Positions 36,706 to 46,662 of a stretch of DNA of 64,000 nt are shown here, piece by piece. Origin of the DNA: an uncultured Pelagimonas sp. Its GTDB lineage: Bacteria; Pseudomonadota; Alphaproteobacteria; Rhodobacterales; Rhodobacteraceae. The translations under genes and the position numbers were made by a program. Below the pieces are notes generated by a model. That model worked only from the letters and a program-made list of their open reading frames with translations, was not told where the DNA came from and searched no databases. The stretch's first letter is position 1; every line of letters begins with the position of its first letter. Where the stretch lies: contig NZ_CANMKO010000002.1 in the NCBI RefSeq assembly GCF_947498515.1, positions 248,001 to 312,000 on the forward strand, in the 5' to 3' direction.

Positions 36706-38115
36706 ATGACTGCTGTCGTAACCCGTTTTGCCCCCTCGCCCACTGGCTATCTGCATATCGGCGGCGCGCGCACAGCGCTGTTCAACTGGCTCTATGCCCG
36801 CGGCCGTGGCGGCAAATTCCTGCTGCGGATCGAAGACACCGACCGCGCGCGCTCAACCCCAGAAGCCACCGATGCCATTTTGAAAGGCATGGAGTGGCTT
36901 GGCCTCGACTTTGATGGCGAGGTGATCAGCCAGTTTGACCGTGCCGATCGTCACGCCGAAGTTGCCAATGAGCTTTTGGCCAAAGGCGCGGCTTACAAGT
37001 GTTTCGCGACCCAAGAGGAAATCGAAGCCTTTCGCGAAGAGGCCCGTGCCGCGGGCAAATCGACGCATTTCCAAAGCCCCTGGCGCGACGCCGATGCCGC
37101 CACGCACCCCGATGCGCCATATGTTGTGCGCCTGAAATCCGCGCAGGATGGCGAAACGGTCATCAACGACGAAGTTCAGGGCACCGTTCGGATCAAAAAC
37201 GAAAACCTCGATGACATGGTTTTGTTACGTTCCGATGGCACGCCGGTCTATATGTTGGCTGTGGTTGTAGATGATTACGATATGGGCGTGACCCATGTTA
37301 TTCGCGGGGACGATCACCTGAACAATGCTGCACGTCAGATGGGCATCTACACCGCTATGGGTTGGGATCTACCCACCTATGCCCATATTCCGTTGATCCA
37401 CGGCCCCGATGGCAAGAAGCTTTCCAAGCGCCACGGTGCCCTTGGTGTCGAGGAATATCAGGCCATGGGCTATCCCTCCGCTGGCATGCGTAACTACCTT
37501 GCGCGCTTGGGCTGGAGCCACGGTGATGACGAATTCTTTACGGATGATCAGGCAAAGGAGTGGTTCGGGACCGACGGAATCGGCAAATCGCCCGCTCGGT
37601 TTGATTTTAAGAAGTTGGAGAATATCTGTGGTCAACACATTGCCATCACTGACGATGCTGCGTTGCTGCATGAAATCGTGATGTATCGCGAGGCGGCGAA
37701 CTTACCTGCCTTGACGGACGTTCAGTCACAGCGGCTGAACGCCGCGCTTTATTGTCTCAAGGACCGGGCCAAGACTTTCCCAGAACTCCTTGAAAAGGCT
37801 CACTTTGCATTGATCGAAGGCGAGATTGAGGTCGAGCCAAAAGCGGCTAAGAACCTTGATACGGTATCCCGTGGTATACTGGGCGCGTTGACGCCGCAGC
37901 TGCAAAATGTTAGCTGGACCCGGGATGAACTTGAGGCGGTCTTAAACCGCTTTGCAGAAGATAATGGCATGAAATTCGGCAAGCTGGCTGGCCCCCTTCG
38001 GGCGGCTCTGGCGGGCCGGGCTGCCACACCGAGCGTCTTTGACATGATGCTTGTACTTGGTCAGGAGATCAGCCTTGAGAGGTTGACCCAGGCCGCAAAT
38101 GGGGGAGACAGCTGA
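36706..38115 (+). CDS. gltX: Glutamyl-tRNA synthetase
   Basis: The 469-residue class I synthetase has the HIGH motif ([20 protein letters not shown]) and KMSKS equivalent ([13 protein letters not shown]). It is of normal length for GltX. The gltA gene follows after 90 bp that contain a 7-bp GC-rich hairpin. Whether it also charges tRNA-Gln cannot be told from the sequence. Confidence 0.97.
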   Translation: MTAVVTRFAPSPTGYLHIGGARTALFNWLYARGRGGKFLLRIEDTDRARSTPEATDAILKGMEWLGLDFDGEVISQFDRADRHAEVANELLAKGAAYKCFATQEEIEAFREEARAAGKSTHFQSPWRDADAATHPDAPYVVRLKSAQDGETVINDEVQGTVRIKNENLDDMVLLRSDGTPVYMLAVVVDDYDMGVTHVIRGDDHLNNAARQMGIYTAMGWDLPTYAHIPLIHGPDGKKLSKRHGALGVEEYQAMGYPSAGMRNYLARLGWSHGDDEFFTDDQAKEWFGTDGIGKSPARFDFKKLENICGQHIAITDDAALLHEIVMYREAANLPALTDVQSQRLNAALYCLKDRAKTFPELLEKAHFALIEGEIEVEPKAAKNLDTVSRGILGALTPQLQNVSWTRDELEAVLNRFAEDNGMKFGKLAGPLRAALAGRAATPSVFDMMLVLGQEISLERLTQAANGGDS

Positions 38116-38155
38116 CCGTATAACGCGTCGGCCTTTCCCGAATACAACAAAGACT

Positions 38156-38177
38156 GCGGGCCGCAGAAGTGGCCCGC
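38156..38177 (+). terminator. GC-rich hairpin between gltX and gltA
   Basis: GCGGGCC (38156-38162) pairs with GGCCCGC (38171-38177) around an 8-nt loop. Only a TTA follows, so termination would be partial. Confidence 0.45.
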
Positions 38178-38205
38178 TTACGTTCGAGAACAAGGGAAAA
38201 CACGC

Positions 38206-39501
38206 ATGGCTGATACGACCAAAACCGCGACGCTGACAATTGATGGGCAGTCCTACGACCTGCCAATCCACTCGCCGACGGCTGGCCCGGATGTGCTTGA
38301 TATCCGTAAATTGTATGCCCAAGCGGGCGTTTTCACCTACGATCCCGGCTTCACCTCGACCGCGAGCTGTGACAGCACCATCACCTTTATTGATGGCGGC
38401 AAGGGCGAATTGCTACATCGTGGTTACCCTATCGACCAGCTGGCCGGTAAATCGCATTATCTAGAAGTGTGTTTCCTGCTGCTTTACGGTGAATTGCCGA
38501 CGGCTGCCGAACTGGAAAAGTTCGAAACCACCATCACCAACCACACCATGATCCACGAACAGATGCACAACTTCTTCCGTGGTTTCCGCCGCGATGCGCA
38601 TCCGATGGCAACCATGGTGGGTGTGGTCGGCGCGATGTCGGCCTTCTACCACGACAGCACCGATATTGCCGATCCGCGCCAGCGTGAGATCGCGTCGCAT
38701 CGTTTGATCGCCAAAATGCCCACAATCGCGGCCATGGCGTACAAATACTCGATCGGTCAGCCTTTCGTGTATCCACGCAATGACCTCGATTACGCGGCCA
38801 ACTTCTTGCACATGTGTTTCGCGGTTCCCGCCGAAGAATATAACGTTAATCCGATCCTGGCCCGTGCCATGGACCGCATCTTTACTCTGCACGCCGATCA
38901 CGAGCAAAACGCCTCGACATCAACCGTGCGTTTGGCTTCGTCTTCTGGTGCCAACCCATTTGCATGTATTGCCGCTGGTATTGCCTGTCTCTGGGGCCCC
39001 TCTCATGGTGGCGCAAACCAAGCTTGCCTTGAAATGCTCAAGGAAATCGGGTCACCCGAGAATATTCCGGAATACATCGCCCGCGCCAAAGACAAGAACG
39101 ATCCGTTCCGTCTGATGGGCTTTGGACACCGCGTTTACAAAAACTTTGACCCACGCGCGACTGTGATGAAACAGTCCGCTGACGAAGTTCTTGATTTGCT
39201 CGGCGTTGAAAACAACCCAATTTTGGCAACCGCCAAAGCACTGGAAGAAGCGGCGCTAGCCGATCCCTACTTTGCTGACAAAAAGCTGTTCCCGAATGTC
39301 GACTTCTATTCGGGCATCATCCTCGAAGCGATGGGCTTCCCCACTTCGATGTTCACACCGATCTTTGCGCTGTCGCGCACCGTTGGTTGGATTTCGCAGT
39401 GGAAAGAGCAGCTGTCTGATCCGGCACATAAAATTGGCCGTCCACGTCAGTTGTACCTCGGTGAGACCGAGCGCGACTATTCGGATATTGAAACCCGCTA
39501 A
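38206..39501 (+). CDS. gltA: Citrate synthase
   Basis: The 431-residue type II citrate synthase has the catalytic His motifs ([30 protein letters not shown]) and [15 protein letters not shown]. It makes citrate from oxaloacetate and acetyl-CoA at the entry to the TCA cycle. It ends with a strong terminator, which makes it the last gene of this block. Confidence 0.97.
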   Translation: MADTTKTATLTIDGQSYDLPIHSPTAGPDVLDIRKLYAQAGVFTYDPGFTSTASCDSTITFIDGGKGELLHRGYPIDQLAGKSHYLEVCFLLLYGELPTAAELEKFETTITNHTMIHEQMHNFFRGFRRDAHPMATMVGVVGAMSAFYHDSTDIADPRQREIASHRLIAKMPTIAAMAYKYSIGQPFVYPRNDLDYAANFLHMCFAVPAEEYNVNPILARAMDRIFTLHADHEQNASTSTVRLASSSGANPFACIAAGIACLWGPSHGGANQACLEMLKEIGSPENIPEYIARAKDKNDPFRLMGFGHRVYKNFDPRATVMKQSADEVLDLLGVENNPILATAKALEEAALADPYFADKKLFPNVDFYSGIILEAMGFPTSMFTPIFALSRTVGWISQWKEQLSDPAHKIGRPRQLYLGETERDYSDIETR

Positions 39502-39526
39502 GCGGCACTCGAATCAGAAATTCAGG

Positions 39527-39557
39527 AACCCGGCTTTTCCCAAAGCCGGGTTTTTTC
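39527..39557 (+). terminator. Rho-independent terminator of gltA
   Basis: An 11-bp perfect stem (AACCCGGCTTT 39527-39537 / AAAGCCGGGTT 39542-39552) is followed by further T residues. Confidence 0.93.
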
Positions 39558-39758
39558 GTGCCTTGTTTCCGTCAATTTTTATGGAAACAGTTTTTAGGCA
39601 GGCTGGCCATTGTTCCCAGCATCTAGCGCATACATTGCCAAATGTGGCAGCGATAAGGCCGAAACGCATTGTTTCCGCTAAAACCCGCGCAATTTCGAAC
39701 AGATTTCGGCATGAATTGGTCAAATTTTTACAGTTTGCCGATTGCGCAGGAGCTCCCC

Positions 39759-41936
39759 ATGGCCACATCCACCCCAACCGAAGTTTTACTGGGTTGCGAC
39801 CCTCAGGTTCGCGTCACGATTATCGAAGATGATGGCAACCTGTTCATGCGCGTGGTCACCGAAAACCCGGAAACCACCGACCTTGACGGTTTGTTCTTTA
39901 ACCTTGCCGATGATGTCGATGCCTCTGCTCTGACGATCTACCCCGACTTTGACGAAAATGTTGGCTCCAACGGTGAAAACGTCACCGGATATACCGTCGC
40001 CTCCGGCACCATGAACCAGTTGGACAACGGTGCGCAGATCCAAGAACCCTATGACGTGCGTCTGGAATTTGGCACCGTGCCGTGGACCTCGGGCGGTGAC
40101 GTCGACGAAGCAACCCTAACCTTCTACATAGATGGCGGCGATTCCAACCTCACCGCAGATAGCATCGACCTCAGCAATCTCACCGCCGTTGTAAATAGTG
40201 ACAATGGCGCGGGCCTTGCCCTCACCGGTGGCACCGGCAACTCGGGCGATGACACCACGACGGTTTACGAAACCGTCACGGCGATTGACGAAGACATGGA
40301 CGACATCGCCGCGGGCTGTGGTCGCGGTCAAACCAATGACAATGTTGTCGAAAACGACTTCAAGGCCGTCTATGGCGAGCTGATGACCAACGGCTATTGG
40401 GATGGCGATCTGCAATTGGCTGCGGTCGAGAGCGACGGCCCAGTGACGTTTAGCTTTGACGCCCGCGCCAATAACACCGAGGCCTTTGAAAACTCTGGCC
40501 GCTATGCCGATAGCCTTGAGGTGCAAGTGCGCCTCGACAATGGCGAATGGCAGACCTTGGACACCTTTATGGTCAATGACGCCGGTACTGCCCTCGTAGG
40601 CGATCAATCCGGCCAAACTTTTGGCTCTGACGGCAGCACTCTGACCTATTCCGGCGGTGTGCTCGACAACGTTGATGGCACAGCAGAATTCCGCATCGTG
40701 TCCGACATTTCGGCCTGCAACGAAAAAATCTTCCTCGATGACATTCAAGTCACCACCACCGAAGCGGTCGATGTTCCGTCCACTGGCGACAGCTCGGTCA
40801 TGGTCACCGCACTAAGCGAGGACTTTGTTGGCGATGACACGCCCGAAAGCTCGGACGCTATCGTTCACAGCGATCGTTGGAATGTGGAACAAGAGGCGTT
40901 GTTCACCAATGGTCACAATGACGGCCGTGTTGAGTTGGCCGAAGTTGCAACCGATGGCCCGGTCGAGTTCAGCCTTGATGCTCAGGCCGTTAACATCGAC
41001 AGTTTCGAGAACAGCGGCCACTATGCCGATAGTTTGCGGGTCGAAGCCCAGATTGACGGTGGCGATTGGGTTCTGCTTGATGAATTCCGCGTCAATGATG
41101 CCGGCACCGCTATGGTTGGCGATCAAACAGGTCAGACCTTTGATGGCGACATGACCACGCTCAACTATTCCGGCGGCGTTCTGGATGGGGCGAGCGAGAA
41201 TGTTCAATTCCGTCTGGTTTCTGACATTTCGGCGAACAACGAAATCTTGCGCGTCGACAATCTTGAGGTACGCGTCACCGAAACCACCGACGGTGAGCAC
41301 GCCGACGAGACCTGTGAAGGCTTTGACGGAGCTGCATCGGGTGACACCGCCGCGCTGCAATTTGATGGCTTTAGCGTCACGGCACAACGCGCCGGGGATG
41401 ATGCCGCAAGTGAAAACGATGCGATGATCTTTGACACCGCCAACCCGACCGGTGGCGACAGCGATCTGGCCTATGACGATCAAGGCAATGCAATCATCAT
41501 TTCCGAAGACAACGATGCTTCGGATGCCGATGACAATGCCGGTGGCGGCACCATCACCTTTGATTTTGACGTGCCAAGCGACGTTGTGAGCCTCAATGTT
41601 CTGGATGTCGAAGAAGACGGCGGGTCGATTGATCTCTTTGATGCCGAAGGTGAGCTGCTCGACTCAGTCGCCATTCCCGGTATTGGCGACAACTCCTTGC
41701 AAACCATCGACATTTCCGTCGATGGCGTGTCGTCAATGCAGGTCAATCTTGCCGGGTCCGGCGCGGTGGATGACCTTTGCTATGCCACGCCCGATGATAT
41801 GGGTGCGGATTGCGGTCAGTATTTGGTCACCTACGATGATCTGATGAAAGACCCAGATCCGCTTGATCCAAATGATGAAGCGGATGACGCTGACCCTGCT
41901 GCTGATCCGGCAAGTGCAGCGGATGACTACATTTAA
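39759..41936 (+). CDS. Large acidic repeat protein, probably secreted
   Basis: The 725-residue protein starts at ATG 39759 after CAGGAG. It is strongly acidic and poor in Lys. Three parts are visible: an N-terminal domain (1-150); two copies of a beta-rich domain (about 196-336 and 353-508) that share AFENSGRYADSLEV / SFENSGHYADSLRV and VNDAGTA-VGDQ-GQTF-...-YSGGVLD; and a third domain (519-675) with SLNVLDVEEDGGSIDLF. The tail is Asp/Pro/Ala-rich. It lacks a Sec signal; the composition fits type I secreted, calcium-dependent proteins, but no RTX nonapeptides are present. Function unknown. Confidence 0.75.
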   Translation: MATSTPTEVLLGCDPQVRVTIIEDDGNLFMRVVTENPETTDLDGLFFNLADDVDASALTIYPDFDENVGSNGENVTGYTVASGTMNQLDNGAQIQEPYDVRLEFGTVPWTSGGDVDEATLTFYIDGGDSNLTADSIDLSNLTAVVNSDNGAGLALTGGTGNSGDDTTTVYETVTAIDEDMDDIAAGCGRGQTNDNVVENDFKAVYGELMTNGYWDGDLQLAAVESDGPVTFSFDARANNTEAFENSGRYADSLEVQVRLDNGEWQTLDTFMVNDAGTALVGDQSGQTFGSDGSTLTYSGGVLDNVDGTAEFRIVSDISACNEKIFLDDIQVTTTEAVDVPSTGDSSVMVTALSEDFVGDDTPESSDAIVHSDRWNVEQEALFTNGHNDGRVELAEVATDGPVEFSLDAQAVNIDSFENSGHYADSLRVEAQIDGGDWVLLDEFRVNDAGTAMVGDQTGQTFDGDMTTLNYSGGVLDGASENVQFRLVSDISANNEILRVDNLEVRVTETTDGEHADETCEGFDGAASGDTAALQFDGFSVTAQRAGDDAASENDAMIFDTANPTGGDSDLAYDDQGNAIIISEDNDASDADDNAGGGTITFDFDVPSDVVSLNVLDVEEDGGSIDLFDAEGELLDSVAIPGIGDNSLQTIDISVDGVSSMQVNLAGSGAVDDLCYATPDDMGADCGQYLVTYDDLMKDPDPLDPNDEADDADPAADPASAADDYI

Positions 41937-41956
41937 ACCAAGACCACTCACGAACA

Positions 41957-41985
41957 AAAAGGGCGCGGATAACTCCGCGCCCTTT
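41957..41985. terminator. Bidirectional terminator between converging genes
   Basis: AAAAGGGCGCGGA (41957-41969) pairs with TCCGCGCCCTTT (41974-41985) around TAAC. It serves the repeat-protein gene on the plus strand and the enoyl-CoA hydratase gene on the minus strand. Confidence 0.88.
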
Positions 41986-42006
41986 GCTATGTGAAAAGCC
42001 CGAGGT

Positions 42007-42783
42007 TTAGCGCCCCTCGTAGTCGGGCTTGCGTTTATCCAAAAACGCCATGACCCCTTCCATAAAGTCGCGGGATTTGCCGCATTGCCCTTGCAGGCTC
42101 GCCTCAAGCGCCAGTTGATCCTCAAGCGTGTTGTCATAAGATGCGCGCATCGCTTGTTTGATCCGCGCATAGGCCAGCGTTGGACCATGGGCCAAATGGG
42201 CGGCGCGGGCTTTCCAGATGATCTCAAACTCGCCATCGGGAACCGCTTCCCAGATCATGCCCCATTCATCCGCCTGCCGCGCGCTGATCTTTTCGGCGAA
42301 GAGCGCCTTGCCCATCGCTTTGGCCAGCCCGATCTGACGCGGCAAAAACCATGTGCCACCCGCATCCGGGATCAGCCCAATCTTGCTAAATGCCTGAAGA
42401 AAATAGGCGCTTTCGGTGGCAATCACCACATCCGCCGCCAGCGCAAGATTGGCCCCGGCTCCCGCCGCCGCGCCGTTGACCGCGGCAATTGTCGGCACCG
42501 GGCATTCATAGATCGCGCGCAACATCGGCACATATTCGTCATTCAACGTACGCTGCAAATCAAGCTGGGCAATGTTCTTGCCATCCCCCAAATCCTGACC
42601 GGAACAAAACGCTTTGCCGTTGCCGGTCAAAACCACCACACGCGCCTCTTTGCCGCCACGGGTAAAGGCGTCGGCCAATTCCGCGCGCATCTGCGTGTTC
42701 AGCGCGTTCATCACATCGGGGCGATTGATCGCGATTGTGGCGATGTCGTCTTCTACCACATAGGTGATCGTGTCGTATTTCAT
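42007..42783 (-). CDS. Enoyl-CoA hydratase/isomerase, PaaG-like
   Basis: The 258-residue crotonase-fold enzyme contains GKAFCSGQDLGDG (oxyanion hole) and VNGAAAGAGANLALAADVVI, then AFSKIGLIPDAGGTWFLPR with the Asp typical of PaaG-type isomerases. It resembles 2-(1,2-epoxy-1,2-dihydrophenyl)acetyl-CoA isomerase, but no phenylacetate genes are nearby, so a general fatty acid or other acyl-CoA role is possible. A CGGAGTTCCC site precedes the ATG. Confidence 0.85.
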   Translation of the reverse strand: MKYDTITYVVEDDIATIAINRPDVMNALNTQMRAELADAFTRGGKEARVVVLTGNGKAFCSGQDLGDGKNIAQLDLQRTLNDEYVPMLRAIYECPVPTIAAVNGAAAGAGANLALAADVVIATESAYFLQAFSKIGLIPDAGGTWFLPRQIGLAKAMGKALFAEKISARQADEWGMIWEAVPDGEFEIIWKARAAHLAHGPTLAYARIKQAMRASYDNTLEDQLALEASLQGQCGKSRDFMEGVMAFLDKRKPDYEGR

Positions 42784-42852
42784 GGGAACTCCGTTAACCT
42801 GTTGCGCGCATCAAATACCGATGACGCCGGAATGGCAAAGCGAAACCCCGCG

Positions 42853-43347
42853 TCACGGGGCCAGCTTCGCAATAAGGGCCAAGGCCTCGGGCGGTGGCAA
42901 TTGCTCCACGCGCTCATAGGCTGACCCATCAAGGTTGCGGGTTAGCATGGCGTGTTCAATCATCCCGCGCCTGATCTGGGCAGCATCGCGAAAAAGGGTC
43001 ATCGCATCAATCAAACCGCTTATGTCGCGTTCTGTCAGCGTCTGACGCGCAGGCAAACGGGCCCACAAGACCCAAAGGCACAGCCCTTGAATGCGGGTTT
43101 TCCCCGGCCATCGTTTAAGCTGCCCCTTGTCGTCAAAATGCTCAAGCGCCCGCGCCACAAGCTTGTCATCGGCGACCGGCTTGGGGGTGTTTTGCGCCCT
43201 AAGATGTTGAAAATTCCGATACCCGGCCGCACGCGCAACAAGGCCCAATGTCTCAACATGGCTCGGGGTGTTAGGAAGTTCGGCGCGCAGCGCCTTGGCA
43301 AATTGCTTAAGATCTTTGATCTCAAGCGAAATCGTCTCACGGGTCAT
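42853..43347 (-). CDS. DUF2087-domain protein
   Basis: The 164-residue protein has an N-terminal helical part (LKQFAKALRAEL, LGLVARAAGYRNFQHLRAQN) and a C-terminal DUF2087 region (ALEHFDDKGQLKRWPGKTRI, ERDISGLIDAMTLFRDAAQI, RRGMIEHAMLTRNLDGSAYE). DUF2087 domains are often fused to regulators or metal-dependent hydrolases and may bind nucleic acid. Function unknown. It lies 69 bp upstream of the enoyl-CoA hydratase gene on the same strand. Confidence 0.75.
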   Translation of the reverse strand: MTRETISLEIKDLKQFAKALRAELPNTPSHVETLGLVARAAGYRNFQHLRAQNTPKPVADDKLVARALEHFDDKGQLKRWPGKTRIQGLCLWVLWARLPARQTLTERDISGLIDAMTLFRDAAQIRRGMIEHAMLTRNLDGSAYERVEQLPPPEALALIAKLAP

Positions 43348-43531
43348 CTGTCCCTCCGTTCTGACGATACCGCACCACCAAAGGTGGTTAGGAGGTCCGC
43401 CCTTGTCCAGAGGTATCGCCTGAAAAAAGGCAGATCACTGAAAGTCGACAACAGGTTTAGCGCATGGCGGAGCCTAGGGATCCTGTCACCCTACCGTTTG
43501 GCTACCGTGCTGACACCCTTGCGTCAACGCC
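43348..43531. other. Spacer between ccmH terminator repeat and the DUF2087 gene
   Basis: I see no ORF. It includes the likely promoter for the DUF2087 gene (minus strand) and an ACCACC/GGTGGT dyad around 43374-43387. Confidence 0.4.
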
Positions 43532-43602
43532 CATGCTTCTTCTTTCCCCAAATATCCCGAGGAGGCTCGAGCAAAGCTCGAGGCGGGGCAGCGCCCCTAC
43601 CC
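43532..43602 (-). repeat. Dispersed terminator-like repeat, copy 1 (after ccmH)
   Basis: On the minus strand this follows the ccmH stop. It has GGGGC-GCT-GCCCC, then CTCGAGC-TTT-GCTCGAG, then the conserved tail CGGGATATTTGGGGAAAGAAG. The same layout is at 47806-47883 after pgi. It matches a terminator-like repeat that is widespread after genes in Rhodobacteraceae, from memory. Confidence 0.75.
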
Positions 43603-44064
43603 CTTCATGATCTCGTCAAGACGGGCCTGTTCCTCGGAGCTTAACCCTTCACTGGCTTTCGCCGGCGCCTGTGCACGGCCCCGCAGGTAAAACGCCGCCA
43701 CAACCAAGGCGAAGAGCAACCCCAAAGGCCCCGTCGCCCACAGAAGCCAGTTCCAGCCGCCTGTGGTGGGTTGCAGCAACACAAACTCGCCATAACGGGC
43801 CACAACATAGTCAACAACTTCGTCGTTATTGTCGCCCGCCATGATCCGTTCGCGCACCAAAAGCCGCAAATCACGCGCCAATGAGGCGTTTGATTCATCA
43901 ATGCTTTCGTTCTGACACACAAGGCATCGCAGCCCTGCCGAAATGTCGCGTGCCCGTTGCTCTAACGCCGGATCGGCAAGCATCTCATCCGGTTGCACAG
44001 CCGCAGCCGGAAGAGACACAAACGCCAACATCAGCGCCGCAATCAAAGTCTTGAGCAGTTTCAT
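43597..44064 (-). CDS. ccmH: Cytochrome c biogenesis protein CcmH (CcmH/Ccl2)
   Basis: The 155-residue thiol-redox protein has a signal peptide or helix (residues 5-20), the apocytochrome-reducing motif LRCLVCQN, and a C-terminal membrane helix (WLLWATGPLGLLFALVVAAF). It works with CcmF in heme ligation in the periplasm. Its start overlaps the ccmF stop by ATGA. The gene is followed by a terminator-like repeat. Confidence 0.95.
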   Translation of the reverse strand: MKLLKTLIAALMLAFVSLPAAAVQPDEMLADPALEQRARDISAGLRCLVCQNESIDESNASLARDLRLLVRERIMAGDNNDEVVDYVVARYGEFVLLQPTTGGWNWLLWATGPLGLLFALVVAAFYLRGRAQAPAKASEGLSSEEQARLDEIMKG

Positions 44065-46031
44065 TCCGCCGGAACCCCCTTGATCACCGCCGCCTTTTTG
44101 CGCGCACCTGCGGCAACACGATAGCGACGATCAGACAGGCTTAGCAGCCCACCAAGTGACATCAGAATACAACCCGCCCAAATCCAGTTGGCCAGCGGTT
44201 TGATATAGATCCGCATGACATAGCCGCCATCGGCTTGCGCGTCGCCGATCACAACATAGACGTCGCGCAGAAACCGGTAATCAATCGCCGCCTCGGTGGT
44301 TGGCATCTGCTGAACCGGATAGCTGCGCTTTTCTGGATAGACGCGCACAATCTCTTGCCCGCCTTTCAGAACGCTGACTTCGGCCATATCCGACATGTAG
44401 TTTGGCCCTTGAACGGTATCGACACCGCGCAAGATGAACTCAAACTGACCAACGGTGAAAGGTTCGTCGATCTGGGCAACCAGAACGCGCTCCTCTTCCC
44501 AGGCCATCAAACCAGCGATGCCCAGCATAGTGATCCCAAGACCGCCATGCGCAACCGCCTTGCCCCAATCGGCACGCGGCAGGCGCAACAAGCGCGAATA
44601 ATCACGAGTTTTGCCAATCTTGCTTAGAAGGTCAATCGTCGCGCCAGAAACAAGCCAAGCGCCAAGGAAGACACCAACAGGACCCAGCATGGATTTGCCG
44701 GTTTGCATCGCCCAAACCAAACCGCCAAGCGCCAGCGCAAGCATAAAGGCCGGGACAAGTTGCTTGATCACGCGATCAGCACGCCCCCGCTTCCAGCTCA
44801 GCATCGCGCCAATCGGCAAAATCAGACCGAGGATGACCATGAACGGTGTGAAGGCCATGTTGAAGAACGGCGCTCCAACCGAAAGCTTACGATCAAAGGC
44901 CATTTCCGCCACCAGCGGCCACATGGTCCCGACAAAGACAACCAAACTGGCCACAGCCAGCAGGATGTTATTGGCAACAAGCGCGCTTTCGCGGCTGACC
45001 ACGCCAAAGACGCCTTTGGCCTGCATCGCATTAGCCCGCCCGGCAAATAGGGTTAGCGCCCCGCCGGTAAAGAACACCAGAATGGCCAAAATGAACACGC
45101 CGCGCTCCGGATCGGTGGCAAAGGCGTGGACCGAGGTCAAAACACCCGAGCGCACGATAAACGTCCCGATAAGTGAGAAGCTAAACGCCATGATGGCCAA
45201 AAGGATGGTCCAGCTTTTGAGCGCCTCACGCTTTTCAACCACAATGGCCGAGTGCAAGAGAGCCGCCGCAAAGAGCCATGGCATGAACGAGGCGTTTTCA
45301 ACCGGATCCCAGAACCAGAAACCGCCCCAGCCAAGTTCGTAATAGGCCCACCAAGACCCAAGCGCGATACCGATGGTTAGGAAAACCCATGAGATCAACG
45401 TCCAAGGCCGCACCCAGCGCCCCCAAGCCGCATCAACGCGCCCCTCGATCAGAGCGGCCACAGCAAAGCTGAAGCAGATGCTAAGGCCAACGTAGCCGAG
45501 ATACAAAAACGGTGGGTGAAAGGCGAGACCGGGGTCCTGCAACAGCGGGTTCAAATCCTGCCCGTTCATCGGCACCACATCCAACCGCAAGAACGGGTTC
45601 GATGTGAAAAGGATAAAGGCGTAGAACGCCACGCCAACCGCCGCCTGAACACTAAGGACGCGGGCGCGCAAAGTGGGTGGCAGGTTGTCGCCAAACCAGG
45701 CCGCCATCGCGCCAAACAGCGCAAGGATGAAGACCCATAGCAACATGGAGCCTTCGTGATTCCCCCAAACGCCGCTGATTTTATACAACATTGGTTTGCT
45801 GGAATGGCTATTGAGATAGACCAATTGCACCGAAAAGTCGGAAACAACAAAGGCATATGTCAGGGCTGCAAAGGAAGCTGCTACCAACACAAACTGTGTG
45901 GTAGCAGCAGGTTCCGCGACGGCCATCCAGCCGGGCAGACGTTTATGGGCGCCGATCAATGGCACCACCGCTTGCACGATGGCGACCATAAAGGCGAGGA
46001 TCAGGGTGAAGTGGCCAAGCTCTGTAATCAT
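44061..46031 (-). CDS. ccmF: Heme lyase CcmF
   Basis: The 656-residue polytopic membrane protein of cytochrome c maturation attaches heme to apocytochromes. The tryptophan-rich heme-binding WWD domain is visible (GSWWAYYELGWGGFWFWDPV), along with conserved His residues (LAFHPPFLYLGYVG, FMPWLFAAALLHS). ATG 46031 (MITELGHFTL) is preferred to 46067. In many relatives ccmE (and argC) precede it; here the upstream gene is the holin, 80 bp away. Confidence 0.95.
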   Translation of the reverse strand: MITELGHFTLILAFMVAIVQAVVPLIGAHKRLPGWMAVAEPAATTQFVLVAASFAALTYAFVVSDFSVQLVYLNSHSSKPMLYKISGVWGNHEGSMLLWVFILALFGAMAAWFGDNLPPTLRARVLSVQAAVGVAFYAFILFTSNPFLRLDVVPMNGQDLNPLLQDPGLAFHPPFLYLGYVGLSICFSFAVAALIEGRVDAAWGRWVRPWTLISWVFLTIGIALGSWWAYYELGWGGFWFWDPVENASFMPWLFAAALLHSAIVVEKREALKSWTILLAIMAFSFSLIGTFIVRSGVLTSVHAFATDPERGVFILAILVFFTGGALTLFAGRANAMQAKGVFGVVSRESALVANNILLAVASLVVFVGTMWPLVAEMAFDRKLSVGAPFFNMAFTPFMVILGLILPIGAMLSWKRGRADRVIKQLVPAFMLALALGGLVWAMQTGKSMLGPVGVFLGAWLVSGATIDLLSKIGKTRDYSRLLRLPRADWGKAVAHGGLGITMLGIAGLMAWEEERVLVAQIDEPFTVGQFEFILRGVDTVQGPNYMSDMAEVSVLKGGQEIVRVYPEKRSYPVQQMPTTEAAIDYRFLRDVYVVIGDAQADGGYVMRIYIKPLANWIWAGCILMSLGGLLSLSDRRYRVAAGARKKAAVIKGVPAE

Positions 46032-46110
46032 AGGCGTGGTTATACGCGCATCGATTCCGTCGTCCAATGACTTATGTCAGGACCCCTTGTTCACTTTGTC
46101 GCGTGTTGGG

Positions 46111-46662
46111 TCACCGACGCTCTGCATCCCAAGCGGCCAAAGCCGGGTTGTCAGCAAAGCTTTCGCCCTGCTCTTCGGCCTCATCTGGCGTCACATCGCG
46201 CAGCGCGTGAACATCACGCACCGTTTTCACAACCTGCGGAACCGCGGCCATGGTTGCGGCCAAATCGCGCTGAAACTCTTGGCCTTTGGCCTGATGTCGG
46301 GCACCAAAATAGAAACTGACAATTGCCCCCAAGAGCCACCAAAGCGGCTCGGGCACCAAGGCGATCCCGGCCATACGGGCGGCAAACCACACCGGATCAA
46401 CCATCGCCGCAACGAACAACCCCATCGTTCCCAAGGCCATCGCCGGACGCGGAACCCGGTTCATCGCGTCCATAAAACGATCAAACCACCCGCGCCGCAC
46501 AACGGCAAACTCATGCCCAAACTGCGTAAGCGCAGCGCTGCGCAAATCATGATCCCGCGCCGCATCCGCCTCGGCATTGACGCGAAACACTTCTGCGGTT
46601 TCGGCAACGACATTGCGCCCACCGCCAAACACCACACCCAAAATGCGTTCGATCAACCCCAT
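46111..46662 (-). CDS. Holin-family protein (gene-transfer-agent lysis type)
   Basis: The 183-residue protein has two adjacent membrane segments (AMALGTMGLFVAAMVDPVWF and PLWWLLGAIVSFYFGAR) and a charged N- and C-terminus, the pattern of 3TM-type phage holins. ATG 46662 overlaps the endolysin gene by 10 bp. In Rhodobacter capsulatus a holin/endolysin pair outside the main cluster releases gene transfer agent particles; this pair looks equivalent. No other phage or GTA gene is in the window. Confidence 0.82.
   Translation of the reverse strand: MGLIERILGVVFGGGRNVVAETAEVFRVNAEADAARDHDLRSAALTQFGHEFAVVRRGWFDRFMDAMNRVPRPAMALGTMGLFVAAMVDPVWFAARMAGIALVPEPLWWLLGAIVSFYFGARHQAKGQEFQRDLAATMAAVPQVVKTVRDVHALRDVTPDEAEEQGESFADNPALAAWDAERR

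Noticed and set aside
45540-45580. tRNA-like GGTTCAAATCC followed by a CACCA-like end
   Set aside because: It lies inside the conserved ccmF coding sequence and there is no acceptor, D or anticodon stem around it.
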